A DNA stretch of 64,000 nucleotides from Ferdinandcohnia sp036962705 (GCF_036962705.1 NZ_JBALOQ010000050.1:11901-75900), one strand, 5' to 3'. Shown: positions 1 through 8,574, counted from the first letter of the stretch. The notes: generated by a model from the sequence alone, not told the origin. Numbers and translations: made by a program.

Positions 1-27
1 AAACATACATAAAAGGAGGACAAGCTA

Positions 28-849
28 ATGGCTGCAGTTGAATGGGTTGCAGAACGTAAGTATGATGAAATCTTATATGAAACATACAATGGCATTGCAA
101 AAATCACTATAAACCGTCCGCATGTTAGGAACGCATTTACTCCGAAAACAGTGTCAGAAATGATTGATGCTTTTGCTTATGCAAGAGATGATTCAAACAT
201 TGGGGTTATCGTTCTTGCTGGTGCAGGAGATGAAGCATTCTGTTCTGGTGGAGACCAAAAGGTTAGAGGACATGGTGGTTATGTTGGTGATGATCAAATT
301 CCACGTTTAAATGTTCTTGATTTACAACGTTTAATCCGTGTAATTCCAAAGCCAGTTGTTGCAATGGTTTCAGGTTATGCAATTGGTGGAGGACATGTGT
401 TACATGTTGTTTGTGACTTAACGATTGCTGCGGATAATGCCATTTTTGGACAAACAGGTCCGAAGGTTGGAAGCTTTGATGCAGGTTATGGATCTGGATA
501 TCTTGCACGGATCATCGGTCATAAAAAGGCACGTGAAATCTGGTACCTATGTCGTCAATATAATGCACAAGACGCATTAGACATGGGGCTTGTTAATACA
601 GTTGTTCCATTAGAACAGCTTGAAGAAGAAACAATTAAGTGGTGCGAAGAAATGCTTGCAATGAGCCCAACAGCACTTCGTTTCTTAAAAGCAGCAATGA
701 ATGCTGATACAGACGGCTTAGCAGGTCTTCAACAGATGGCTGGCGATGCTACACTCCTTTATTACACAACAGAGGAAGCGAAGGAAGGCCGTGACGCATT
801 TAAAGAAAAGCGTAAGCCAGACTTTAAGCAATTCCCACGTTTTCCTTAA
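28..849 (+). CDS. menB: 1,4-dihydroxy-2-naphthoyl-CoA synthase MenB
   Basis: Crotonase-fold enzyme that closes the ring of o-succinylbenzoyl-CoA to give 1,4-dihydroxy-2-naphthoyl-CoA in cytoplasmic menaquinone synthesis. The 273-residue length is normal. Visible crotonase motifs are SGGDQ at about 73-77 and GYAIGGGH at 116-123, with the MenB-specific QTGPKVGSFD stretch at 142-151. From memory of the family, Gly144 in that stretch matches the bicarbonate-binding glycine of type I, bicarbonate-dependent MenB (type II has Asp there). The start is ATG behind AAAGGAGG. A terminator follows before menE, so menB may belong mainly to an upstream men operon outside the window. Confidence 0.97.
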   Translation: MAAVEWVAERKYDEILYETYNGIAKITINRPHVRNAFTPKTVSEMIDAFAYARDDSNIGVIVLAGAGDEAFCSGGDQKVRGHGGYVGDDQIPRLNVLDLQRLIRVIPKPVVAMVSGYAIGGGHVLHVVCDLTIAADNAIFGQTGPKVGSFDAGYGSGYLARIIGHKKAREIWYLCRQYNAQDALDMGLVNTVVPLEQLEEETIKWCEEMLAMSPTALRFLKAAMNADTDGLAGLQQMAGDATLLYYTTEEAKEGRDAFKEKRKPDFKQFPRFP

Positions 850-860
850 TTCATTTCTTG

Positions 861-893
861 CAGCTTGATGAGAACCTCATCAAGCTGTTTTTT
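861..893 (+). terminator. Rho-independent terminator after menB
   Basis: Perfect 12-bp stem (861-872 with 876-887), 3-base loop and six T. It lies between menB and menE, so menE-menC transcription is probably only partly coupled to menB. Confidence 0.9.
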
Positions 894-922
894 CATCATT
901 TTACAGAAAGGGATTAAGACAG

Positions 923-2401
923 ATGAATTCAACAGAAATACCAAATTGGCTCAAGCAGCGTGCTTTTTTAACGCCTAATCGAATTGCCATTAAAACCGAA
1001 AATGAAGAAATTTCATTTTTATCGTTACATAAAAACGTATCAAAAAAGACAAATCAATTAACTTTTGCAGGAGTTCAAAAAGGGGATGTTGTCTCTATCC
1101 TCATGAAGAACAGTGTAGAAATGGTTGAGGTTATTCACGCTTTAAAATATATTGGTGCGGTAACGGTACTCTTAAACAACAAACTAACCAGCAGTGAGCT
1201 AGAGTTTCAAGTAAGCGACTCTGGAACGACAATGCTTATAACTGAAGATGCTTTAATTGAAAAGGTAAATGAAATCAAAATCGAAAAAGTGTTGGTTAAT
1301 GAGCTACAACAATTTCCTGAGAAGGATTGCGAAATCCAAGAGTATTTTTCATTGGAGCAAACTGATACCATTATGTATACATCTGGAACGACTGGAAATC
1401 CCAAAGGTGTTATTCATACATATGGGAACCATTGGTGGAGTGCGATTGGGTCTAGTTTGAATTTAGGGCTTCACCAAGACGATTGCTGGTTACTAACCGT
1501 TCCAATGTTTCATATCAGTGGGTTATCGATTTTATATCGCAGTGTCATTTACGGGATTCCAGCTGTCATCCATGAAGGGTTCGATCCGAAAAAGGCGAAC
1601 GATGCCATTATGAAACAAGGTGTGACCATTATGTCTTTGGTCAGTGTCATGCTAGCACGAATGTTAGATGCATTAGGTAAGGAAAATTATCCTAGTGGCT
1701 TTAGAGGTATGCTACTTGGTGGAGGACCAGCGCCAAAACCATTATTAGAGAATTGTCTAGCACGTAATATACCTGTGTTCCAAACCTACGGGATGACCGA
1801 AACAGCATCACAGGTTGTCACATTGGCACCTGAATATAGCATTTCTAAGCTTGGTTCTGCGGGTAAGCCACTTTTTCCTGCACAGGTCAAAATTGAAAAA
1901 GAGGGAACGCAAGCAAATCCAAATGAAGTAGGTGAAATTGTCGTAAAAGGTCCTAATGTTACAAAAGGGTATTTAAATCGGGCTGATGCTACAAAGACCT
2001 CCATTATAGATGGTTGGCTGTACACTGGTGACATTGGCTATTTAGATGAGGAAGGCTTCCTTTTTGTGATGGATCGCCGCTCTGATTTGATAATTTCAGG
2101 GGGGGAGAATATTTATCCTGCTGAACTTGAAGCGGTTTTATTGGGACATCCAGCCATTTTAGAAGCGGGAGTAACAGGCGTGGATGATGAAGAATGGGGA
2201 CAGGTGGCTGCTGCCTTTGTTAGAAAAGAGGAAGGAAGCAATATAACCGAAGCGGAAGTTATTGCTTTTTGTTATGAAAAGCTTGCCCGTTATAAGGTTC
2301 CAAAGTCTATCTATTTTGTCGATCGGCTTCCACGTAATGCCTCAAATAAGCTATTGCGCCGTAAATTAATTGAGCTATTAAAGGATGAAAACAATGATTA
2401 A
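923..2401 (+). CDS. menE: o-succinylbenzoate-CoA ligase MenE
   Basis: Adenylate-forming (ANL) enzyme that activates o-succinylbenzoate with ATP and CoA, making the substrate for MenB. 492 residues, usual length for Bacillus MenE. The AMP-binding P-loop TSGTTGNPKG lies near residues 153-162, the YGMTETAS adenine-binding motif near 287-294, the TGD hinge in GWLYTGDIGYLDEEG near 367, and the C-terminal catalytic lysine in NASNKLLRRKL. It overlaps the menC start by 8 bases, so translation is probably coupled. AAAGGGA lies upstream of the ATG. Confidence 0.97.
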   Translation: MNSTEIPNWLKQRAFLTPNRIAIKTENEEISFLSLHKNVSKKTNQLTFAGVQKGDVVSILMKNSVEMVEVIHALKYIGAVTVLLNNKLTSSELEFQVSDSGTTMLITEDALIEKVNEIKIEKVLVNELQQFPEKDCEIQEYFSLEQTDTIMYTSGTTGNPKGVIHTYGNHWWSAIGSSLNLGLHQDDCWLLTVPMFHISGLSILYRSVIYGIPAVIHEGFDPKKANDAIMKQGVTIMSLVSVMLARMLDALGKENYPSGFRGMLLGGGPAPKPLLENCLARNIPVFQTYGMTETASQVVTLAPEYSISKLGSAGKPLFPAQVKIEKEGTQANPNEVGEIVVKGPNVTKGYLNRADATKTSIIDGWLYTGDIGYLDEEGFLFVMDRRSDLIISGGENIYPAELEAVLLGHPAILEAGVTGVDDEEWGQVAAAFVRKEEGSNITEAEVIAFCYEKLARYKVPKSIYFVDRLPRNASNKLLRRKLIELLKDENND

Positions 2402-3503
2402 GGTAAAAAAGGTAACACTTCATCTCGTTGAACAAAGCTTGCTTTCACCATTTGTAACAAGCATGGGGAAGGTTGAAAGAAGAGAGAGTATTCTCGTTGA
2501 AATGGAAGATGTAGATGGTTTTGTTGGTTGGGGAGAGGTTGTTGCTTTTTCGTCACCTTGGTATACCGAAGAGACGATAAAAACATGTTGGCATATGCTA
2601 GAAGACTATTTAGTGCCGAAAATTATAAAAGAAGAGTATGAACACCCAACACAACTACAGAAAAGCTTACAATTTGTAAAACGTAATAATATGGCTAAAG
2701 CAAGTCTTGATATGGCAATTTGGGATTTATATTCAAGAAAACAAGGAATCTCGTTGTCTAAAGCTTTGGGGGGCACGAGAAATTCTATTGATTCAGGAGT
2801 AGTCGTAAGCATTGATTCCATTGAACGGGTATTAAGTAAAATGGAGGAGCATGTGAAATCTGGCTATAAACGGATCAAAATAAAAATCAAGCCTGGACAG
2901 GATTATGACCTTCTCAAACAAATTAGACGGGAGTTCCCAAAATTGCCGTTAATGGTGGATGCTAATTCTTCTTATACATTAAAGGGTGTTAAGAAACTTC
3001 AAGACTTAGACGAGTTTGATTTAATGATGATAGAACAGCCATTAGCAGAAGATGATATCTTTGACCATGCGAAGCTGCAACGAGAGCTTTCAACACCGAT
3101 TTGTTTAGATGAAAGTATTACGTCAGCTGAGGATGCAAGAAAGGCAATTGAAATGGGCAGTTGTCGCGTAATCAATATAAAAATTGGGCGAGTAGGCGGT
3201 ATTACTGAGGCAATAAGGATTCATGATCTTTGTCAATCACATGATATTCCTGTGTGGTGCGGAGGGATGCTTGAAACCGGAATTTCAAGAGCCCATAATA
3301 TTGCCTTAGCTAGCCTTTCTAATTTTACGATTCCTGGAGATATTTCAGCATCATCAAGATACTGGACGAAGGATGTCATCATTCCAGAAGTAATGGTTGA
3401 AAATGGTTGCATTGCCGTTCCTGATGAGCCTGGAATTGGATATCAAGTAGATCGAGATTGGATTCATCAAATAACAAAACAGAAAAAAGTATTGGAATTT
3501 TAG
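2394..3503 (+). CDS. menC: o-succinylbenzoate synthase MenC
   Basis: Enolase-superfamily enzyme that dehydrates SHCHC to o-succinylbenzoate for MenE. Superfamily residues are visible: lysines in KRIKIKIK near 159-166, metal ligands in VDANSS, IEQPL and LDESI, and the second lysine in NIKIGRVGG. I chose ATG 2394 over ATG 2385 because the AAGGA Shine-Dalgarno at 2381-2385 is then 8 bases away; 369 residues result. The gene starts inside the end of menE. Some family members also racemize N-acylamino acids; the men context supports MenC. Confidence 0.95.
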   Translation: MIKVKKVTLHLVEQSLLSPFVTSMGKVERRESILVEMEDVDGFVGWGEVVAFSSPWYTEETIKTCWHMLEDYLVPKIIKEEYEHPTQLQKSLQFVKRNNMAKASLDMAIWDLYSRKQGISLSKALGGTRNSIDSGVVVSIDSIERVLSKMEEHVKSGYKRIKIKIKPGQDYDLLKQIRREFPKLPLMVDANSSYTLKGVKKLQDLDEFDLMMIEQPLAEDDIFDHAKLQRELSTPICLDESITSAEDARKAIEMGSCRVINIKIGRVGGITEAIRIHDLCQSHDIPVWCGGMLETGISRAHNIALASLSNFTIPGDISASSRYWTKDVIIPEVMVENGCIAVPDEPGIGYQVDRDWIHQITKQKKVLEF

Positions 3504-3533
3504 AATGTATGCGGCAATGCACATTCTCAATGA

Positions 3534-4343
3534 TTAGAGAAATAATAATAAACTTAGGGCCATGACGGCCATGCCTGCAATTAATCCGTAAATGGATAAA
3601 TGTCCACTATCATAACGTTTTGAAGCAGGAAGCAATTCATCTAGTGAAATAAACACCATTATTCCTGCTACAGCAGCAAAAATAATACCGAACATCACTT
3701 CATTTAAAAATGGCATTAAAATCACGAATGCAACGATCGCCCCAACAGGTTCAGCTAAACCAGAAAGGAAAGAGAGCTTAAAGGCTCTTTTTTTATCCCC
3801 AGTTGCAAAATACACCGGTACGGCAACAGCAATGCCTTCAGGTATATTGTGAATGGCTACAGCGACTGCAATGGCGATTCCAAGCCCCGGGTCTTGAAGC
3901 GCAGAGGTAAAGGTTGCAATGCCTTCAGGAAAATTATGAATCGCGATTGCTAGTGCGGTGAATGTTCCCATTTTTAATAATGCAGCGTCATCTGCTTTAG
4001 GTGAGGCTAGATTCATATCCTCGACTTTTTTGACCTCGTGGGGGTTGCTGCTTTCAGGCACAAATTTATCAATTAACGCAATTAATAGCATTCCTCCAAA
4101 GAAGCCGGCCACTGTCATCCAGTTTCCCATTTGATCCCCTAATTCAGATGTTAGGGCAATTTTTGCTTTGACGAAGATTTCAACCATCGATACATAAATC
4201 ATGACTCCTGCTGAGAAACCGAGTGTCCATGACAGAAATTTAGTGTTTGTTCTGGATGTGAAAAGGGATATTAAACTTCCGATACCGGTTGCAAGACCGG
4301 CAAATAGGGTCAAGCCAAAAGCGAGTAATACATTTTCATACAT
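3534..4343 (-). CDS. ZIP family metal transporter (ZupT-like)
   Basis: Integral membrane divalent-cation importer of the ZIP family. 269 residues with about eight hydrophobic segments. The two diagnostic metal-binding helices are clear: HNFPEGIA at 136-143 and HNIPEGIA at 165-172. The cytoplasmic loop around 96-122 is charged but not strikingly His-rich. Zn is the likely substrate, with Fe or Mn possible. The start is ATG behind GAGAGGAG. It converges with menC. A Zur-controlled ZnuA-type lipoprotein lies 0.7 kb away, which suggests a zinc neighbourhood, but I see no Zur box in front of this gene. Confidence 0.9.
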   Translation of the reverse strand: MYENVLLAFGLTLFAGLATGIGSLISLFTSRTNTKFLSWTLGFSAGVMIYVSMVEIFVKAKIALTSELGDQMGNWMTVAGFFGGMLLIALIDKFVPESSNPHEVKKVEDMNLASPKADDAALLKMGTFTALAIAIHNFPEGIATFTSALQDPGLGIAIAVAVAIHNIPEGIAVAVPVYFATGDKKRAFKLSFLSGLAEPVGAIVAFVILMPFLNEVMFGIIFAAVAGIMVFISLDELLPASKRYDSGHLSIYGLIAGMAVMALSLLLFL

Positions 4344-4510
4344 CGCTTATTCTCCTCTCAAGCTGATATTTATTCTTTTTTTGTCTACATGAATAAATGT
4401 TTCCTTTGTGCAACTTTTAAAAATATCATATGTTCATTTTTTTATTTTGTCAATTATTTTAATTTGAAAAATTCGACATGTTGAAAGAATATACACGCTT
4501 TTCGATGTAG

Positions 4511-4535
4511 AAAAAGACAGCTGAGTAGTCAGCTG
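4511..4535 (-). terminator. Terminator after the DUF1540 gene
   Basis: On the minus strand CAGCTGA/TCAGCTG with a 4-base loop is followed by TCTTTTT. Confidence 0.7.
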
Positions 4536-4551
4536 CCTAAGGAAAGATATT

Positions 4552-4713
4552 TTATATTTCGCCTTCCCGAACGAAGGTTTTACAATCGGTTTCAGTTTGT
4601 TCTGATGCTGTTGTGCCTGTGCTGCTAACAACATAGATGGAGTCAGCGCTACATTTATTACCTTTTGCCCAGTAGTGACAATTATTCACTTCACATAATA
4701 CATCTTGTGCCAA
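4552..4713 (-). CDS. Small cysteine-rich DUF1540 protein
   Basis: 53-residue protein with the DUF1540 pattern: CEVNNCHYWAKGNKC near the N terminus, then a more distant Cys. Such proteins are small, common in spore-forming Firmicutes and presumed metal-binding; no function is established. I place the start at TTG 4713, 8 bases after AGAGGTG, giving the usual family start M-A-Q-D-V; the longer reading from TTG 4734 has no ribosome site. It has its own terminator. Confidence 0.8.
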   Translation of the reverse strand: MAQDVLCEVNNCHYWAKGNKCSADSIYVVSSTGTTASEQTETDCKTFVREGEI

Positions 4714-4809
4714 TGTACTACACCTCTTTTTCAAGAATATCGTCGAGCATCCTTATTTTCTCCATGAAAAGTGGTGTAGATGCAAGTAACATATGCCAAA
4801 GATGGTTTT

Positions 4810-5055
4810 AACTTTATTCAGAAGTGACTGAAATTTAGGAACTCAGACTAAGAACGCCACATCCTGTGGCAACGTCTGAGTGACCAACATCGTGTTGGCC
4901 TAAAGCCTCCGGCGGATGCCACGATTTTTCAAAGGAAATTTTACGAGGCAGTTAAGATCAAAGTCTAAAACCGCCACATCCTGATGTCTTCGTCTTTATG
5001 ACCCACCTCGTGTGGTCCTAAAAATCGGGCGCAAATACGCTATGGCGTATTTGAT
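4810..5055 (+). repeat. Dispersed structured repeat, copy A (composite)
   Basis: One and a half units of the repeat that recurs at about 10.8, 13.2, 24.5, 28.2, 49.6 and 61.3 kb. It opens with AACTTTATTCAG, then has a first hairpin pair (CTCAGAC/GTCTGAG around GCCACA/TGTGGC; CCAACA/TGTTGG). Next comes the GCCTCCGGCGGATGCC block (about 4905-4920), a decayed second hairpin pair, AAAAATCGGGCGC and the end hairpin AAATACGCT/GGCGTATTT. Its last bases lie inside znuA and supply that gene's stop. It fills nearly all of the space between the DUF1540 gene and znuA. Confidence 0.85.
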
Positions 5056-5981
5056 TTTAACGCCTTTTTCAAGGTATCTAGATTTTTCCTCATTAAACTA
5101 AAATAATCCTCGTTGCTTTCGATTTCTTTTTTCGTAACGGCCTCTAAATTATGAAGGGTTAAACTTTCAGTACCGGTTTCGTTTTGAACCGTTTTGCCAA
5201 TTTTTGACGATATATTTTGTTCAAATAGAATATATTTAAGATTGTGCTCTTTTGCTACATCAATAATGTTTTTAAGTTGTTTTTGGGATGGCTCGTTCGT
5301 TGGGGAGTAGCCGGTGATACTAATTTGCTTGATCCCATAACGTGCTTCCCAATAGCCATAGGCAGAGTGGGCAACTAAAATTTCTTTTTGTGTAGCGGAG
5401 TTGGTAACTTCCATGAATTCTCTATTTAATGCTTCTAATTGTTCTTTTAATTCCTTAAAATTACCTTCGTATATTTCTTTATCGGAAGGATTAATTTCGA
5501 TTAAAGCATTTTTAATATTTTCGGCTAATTGAATGGAGTAAATTGGGTCTAACCAAATATGTGGATCGATATCACCATGATGGTGCTCATCATCGTGATG
5601 GTCATTGTCTTCCGTGTGTAAAAACTCAATTCCTGCTCCTGCTTCTATTAATGAGACTTTTTCGTTTTTAAGTGTTTTTTGGGCACTTGTTACAAAGCCC
5701 TCTACACCAACACCTGTATATATAAAAGCATCTGCACTCGCAATATCCGTCATATCCCTAGGTGTTGGCTCAAATGAATGGGCGTCTGACCCTGGTGGGT
5801 ATACACTTTTAACCGAAACAGTTTCGCCACCTATTTTTTGTGCGAAATCTGTTAAAGGGAATACGGTTGTATAAACCGTTAGCTTTCCTTCTTCATTTGC
5901 TGAATTTTTTTGATCTGCTCCGCATGCCGAAAGTATGCTGATTAATAAAAGGAGCACAAAATATCCGCTTATTTTTTTCAT
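5040..5981 (-). CDS. znuA: Zinc ABC transporter substrate-binding lipoprotein (ZnuA/AdcA type)
   Basis: Extracytoplasmic metal-binding lipoprotein of the cluster-9 family. 313 residues from ATG 5981 (AAAGGAG upstream; an in-frame start at 6032 lacks one). It has a lipoprotein signal with LSAC (Cys20), metal-site residues in DAHSFEPTP near 66-74, and a histidine-rich loop at about 122-141, typical of zinc rather than manganese binders. A Zur-box match lies 55-75 bases upstream. No permease or ATPase gene is adjacent, so it must use components encoded elsewhere. The last codons (K-S-N-T-P-stop) come from the end of the dispersed repeat. Confidence 0.92.
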   Translation of the reverse strand: MKKISGYFVLLLLISILSACGADQKNSANEEGKLTVYTTVFPLTDFAQKIGGETVSVKSVYPPGSDAHSFEPTPRDMTDIASADAFIYTGVGVEGFVTSAQKTLKNEKVSLIEAGAGIEFLHTEDNDHHDDEHHHGDIDPHIWLDPIYSIQLAENIKNALIEINPSDKEIYEGNFKELKEQLEALNREFMEVTNSATQKEILVAHSAYGYWEARYGIKQISITGYSPTNEPSQKQLKNIIDVAKEHNLKYILFEQNISSKIGKTVQNETGTESLTLHNLEAVTKKEIESNEDYFSLMRKNLDTLKKALKSNTP

Positions 5982-6035
5982 GAATTGTCTCCTTTCAAGT
6001 ACCACAAAGGTAACAGTTTGAAATCCTTTCATATT

Positions 6036-6056
6036 ATATCGTAATTATTCCGATTT
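6036..6056. promoter_or_regulatory. Zur box
   Basis: ATATCGTAAT-T-ATTCCGATTT closely matches the Bacillus Zur operator (AAATCGTAAT-N-ATTACGATTT as I remember it). It lies between divergent znuA (start 5981) and the carbonic anhydrase gene (start 6180), so it could repress znuA and perhaps both genes under zinc sufficiency. Confidence 0.82.
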
Positions 6057-6179
6057 GAGAACAAAAAACTTTTTCCTGTTAAGCGATTATCTTTTTTAGT
6101 AGAAACCAATTACTTAAAAATTTACTATAAAGATAAGTTTTTGATAAAATAAGATGAAATAAAAGAAAAAGGTGATTAT

Positions 6180-6740
6180 ATGACTCAATTGGATAATATA
6201 TTGGCTTTCAACAAAGGGTTTGTTGAAACAAAGGAATATGAAAAATACGAAACAACAAAGCTTCCAAATAAAAGAATGGTTATCATAACATGTATGGATA
6301 CTCGACTCATCGAGTTGTTACCAAAAGCAATGAATATGAAAAATGGAGATGTGAAAATTTTAAAGGTCGCTGGCGCAATTGTCTCACATCCCTTTGGTAG
6401 TGTGATGAGAAGTATTTTAGTTGCTGTTTATGATTTAAATGCGGACGAGATTTGCATCGTTGGCCACCATGATTGCGGTATGAGTGCACTTGATGCTGAT
6501 TCGATTTTACATAAAATTAAAGATAGAGGCGTAACTCAAGCAAAAATTGATACATTAAAATATTCAGGAATTAATCTTGAAGACTGGTTTCAAGGTTTTA
6601 GCAGTGTAGAGGACAGTGTACGTCACAGTGTTGAAATGGTTGAACATCATCCTCTCCTTCCAAAGGACGTTCCAGTTCACGGTCTCGTTATTAACCCTGA
6701 AACAGGTAAACTGGATGTAGTTATTAATGGTTATAAGTAA
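6180..6740 (+). CDS. ytiB: Beta-class carbonic anhydrase (YtiB-like)
   Basis: 186-residue zinc enzyme interconverting CO2 and bicarbonate in the cytosol. The beta-class signature is present: CMDTRL at 38-43 (Cys38 zinc ligand, Asp40/Arg42 dyad) and GHHDCGM at 95-101 (His96 and Cys99 ligands). Length and motifs match B. subtilis YtiB. AAAAAGGTG precedes the ATG. It is divergent from znuA across the Zur box, so zinc-dependent control is plausible but not shown. Bicarbonate from such an enzyme would also feed type I MenB. Confidence 0.9.
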   Translation: MTQLDNILAFNKGFVETKEYEKYETTKLPNKRMVIITCMDTRLIELLPKAMNMKNGDVKILKVAGAIVSHPFGSVMRSILVAVYDLNADEICIVGHHDCGMSALDADSILHKIKDRGVTQAKIDTLKYSGINLEDWFQGFSSVEDSVRHSVEMVEHHPLLPKDVPVHGLVINPETGKLDVVINGYK

Positions 6741-6745
6741 GATAG

Positions 6746-6771
6746 AGAGGTCGAGTGTGACCTCTTTTTTT
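6746..6771 (+). terminator. Terminator after ytiB
   Basis: AGAGGTC/GACCTCT stem, 6-base loop, then a T run. Confidence 0.88.
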
Positions 6772-6843
6772 GAATTTAGATGTAACAAAAGCACGCATAT
6801 TGGTTACTATGGGTAATAGGTAATGTCATAAAAAAGACACATG

Positions 6844-6861
6844 AATAAATGGTCATTTATT
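6844..6861. promoter_or_regulatory. Palindrome upstream of the YtkA-like gene
   Basis: Perfect inverted repeat AATAAATG-GT-CATTTATT, 25 bases before the start codon. The spacing suits an operator or mRNA element; I do not recognise the cognate regulator. Confidence 0.4.
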
Positions 6862-6885
6862 GTACTATGTAGTTGAGGTGAGATA

Positions 6886-7650
6886 ATGAAAAAAGGTATT
6901 CTTTTTCTTTTTATGGCTGCATTAGTAATTCTTGCAGCATGTAATAATGAAACGGAAACGAAGAATAGTAATACTGAAGAATTAATCCCGATTGCTGTTG
7001 ATGTAAAAATTGATCCTGAAAAAATAAATCCAGGTGAAGAAGTTACCCTTCATGCATTTGTAACACAGGGTGAAGAGTCGGTCGAGGATGCGGATGAAGT
7101 TCAATTTGAAATTGTTCAAAAAGGCAGTGAAGATAGCGAATTTTTAGATGGGAAGCATACTTCTGATGGAGAATATACAGCTGCTAAAACTTTCGATGCA
7201 GATGGAGTCTATTTTGTCACTGCACATGTCACAGCTAGAAGCATGCATACGATGCCAAAGGTTGAAGTCGTAATAGGCAATCCTGAAGGTAACGAAGTGC
7301 CTACTGATAAAGAAACAGAAAACAGTGATGATCATGCAGGTGAACATCATCATGGAAGTGGAAATGTTTCAATTGATTTTCCATTAGAAGCTGAGTATGC
7401 AAAAGGCAAAGCATCCACTTTGCAGGTTTCTTTTGAGGAATCAGGAAGTCCATTAACTGAAGCAAGGGTTCGATTTGAGGTATGGAAGGATGGCGCTGAA
7501 AAGCACGAGTTTATCGATGCTAACGAAGTAAAGGATGGCGTCTATCAGTCTGATTATACATTTGCTGATGTAGGCAGTTACAACATTCAAGTTCATCTTG
7601 AAAAAGGAGAAATCCACGAACATCTTGAAAAAACCACAAACGTCAAATAA
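6886..7650 (+). CDS. ytkA: Lipoprotein with two YtkA-like domains
   Basis: 254-residue exported lipoprotein; signal peptide with LAAC (Cys19). Two beta-rich YtkA/FixH-like repeats are visible at roughly 31-132 and 152-250. Each has the pattern A/E-V-x-F-E-x-W/V-x-x-G, then D-G-x-Y and V-G-x-Y-x-I/V-x-x-H. A His/Asp-rich linker (DDHAGEHHHG) separates them, suggesting metal binding. B. subtilis ytkA sits in the same place near ytjA (yidD) and luxS. Molecular role unknown; related domains occur in copper and oxidase-assembly proteins. GAGGTG precedes the ATG. Confidence 0.8.
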   Translation: MKKGILFLFMAALVILAACNNETETKNSNTEELIPIAVDVKIDPEKINPGEEVTLHAFVTQGEESVEDADEVQFEIVQKGSEDSEFLDGKHTSDGEYTAAKTFDADGVYFVTAHVTARSMHTMPKVEVVIGNPEGNEVPTDKETENSDDHAGEHHHGSGNVSIDFPLEAEYAKGKASTLQVSFEESGSPLTEARVRFEVWKDGAEKHEFIDANEVKDGVYQSDYTFADVGSYNIQVHLEKGEIHEHLEKTTNVK

Positions 7651-7652
7651 AC

Positions 7653-7696
7653 AAAGGAAGGTTGGCATCAATGTTGATGCTTACCTTCCTTTTTTT
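7653..7696 (+). terminator. Terminator after the YtkA-like gene
   Basis: Long stem (GGAAGGT...ACCTTCC outer, GCATCA/TTGATGC inner) followed by seven T. Part of it lies inside the 3' end of convergent yidD. Confidence 0.85.
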
Positions 7697-7907
7697 CTGG
7701 AACATAATCAATTCCACCTGGATGTAGGGGGTGGCACTTTAATAATCGTTTAATCGTTAACCAACCACCTTTAATAGCACCAAAGCGTTTAATTGCTTCA
7801 AGACCATATTGTGAACAAGTTGGATAAAAGCGGCAGGTTGGTGGTTTTAATGGAGATATAAATTTTTGATAGATACGAATAATTCCTATAAATAACGCTT
7901 GAAGCAA
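7668..7907 (-). CDS. yidD: Membrane protein insertion efficiency factor YidD
   Basis: 79-residue YidD (B. subtilis YtjA family), a peripheral inner-leaflet protein that helps YidC/Sec insertion. Conserved features are FISPLKPPTCRFYPTCSQYGLEAIKRFG and LKCHPLHPGG (quoted in pieces: FYPTCSQY is the core). The start is TTG 7907 behind GGGAAG. Its 3' end overlaps the terminator of the convergent ytkA-like gene. It lies next to luxS as in B. subtilis, and is usually a single-copy gene. Confidence 0.93.
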   Translation of the reverse strand: MLQALFIGIIRIYQKFISPLKPPTCRFYPTCSQYGLEAIKRFGAIKGGWLTIKRLLKCHPLHPGGIDYVPEKKEGKHQH

Positions 7908-8064
7908 TTTTTTCTACTTCCCTTATCGGTTTTTGGTATTTATACTATACTATAGGTGTGGAACAAAAGCATCTTTAAACGTTTAATTCAAATTAAATTG
8001 ATGAAAAAAATCGGAATTAGCGTTATGATAGATATATAAAGAAAAAGTTATGGGAGTGAAGAGA

Positions 8065-8538
8065 ATGCCATCAGTAGAAAGCTTTGAACTAGATCATAAT
8101 GCAGTAAAAGCTCCATATGTAAGACATTGTGGTGTCCATAAGGTTGGAACAGATGGAGTTGTAAATAAATTTGACATTCGTTTTTGTCAACCAAATAAAC
8201 AAGCGATGAAGCCAGATGTAATTCATACACTTGAGCATTTATTAGCTTTTAATCTTCGTGAGCATTGTGAGAAATATGACCATTTCGATATTATTGATAT
8301 TTCTCCAATGGGATGCCAAACAGGCTATTACTTAGTTGTAAGTGGAGAGCCTACTGTTTCTGAAATCATTGATTTGCTTGAAGCTACGATGCAAAGTGCG
8401 ATAGAAATTACGGAAATTCCTGCAGCAAATGAAACACAATGTGGGCAAGCAAAGCTTCATGATTTAGAAGGTTCTAAACGCCTCATGCGTTTCTGGTTAT
8501 CACAATCAAAAGAAGACCTTCATAAAGTTTTCGGATAA
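8065..8538 (+). CDS. luxS: S-ribosylhomocysteine lyase LuxS
   Basis: Converts S-ribosylhomocysteine to homocysteine and DPD (AI-2 precursor) in the activated methyl cycle. 157 residues from ATG 8065, with GGGAGTG upstream; the in-frame ATG at 8050 is rejected because all LuxS proteins begin M-P-S-V-E-S-F. Metal ligands are in place: His54 and His58 with Glu57 in HTLEH, and Cys126. Own terminator downstream. Confidence 0.98.
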   Translation: MPSVESFELDHNAVKAPYVRHCGVHKVGTDGVVNKFDIRFCQPNKQAMKPDVIHTLEHLLAFNLREHCEKYDHFDIIDISPMGCQTGYYLVVSGEPTVSEIIDLLEATMQSAIEITEIPAANETQCGQAKLHDLEGSKRLMRFWLSQSKEDLHKVFG

Positions 8539-8548
8539 GAAAAAAGGA

Positions 8549-8574
8549 CCTCAGCCAATGTGGCTGAGGTTTTA
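8549..8574. terminator. Bidirectional terminator between luxS and the amidase gene
   Basis: CCTCAGCC/GGCTGAGG with a 5-base loop; T-rich on the plus side and a T run (TCCTTTTTT) on the minus side. Confidence 0.88.

Noticed and set aside
4810..5055. Insertion sequence
   Set aside because: No transposase frame and no clear target duplication in any copy; best described as a short structured repeat.
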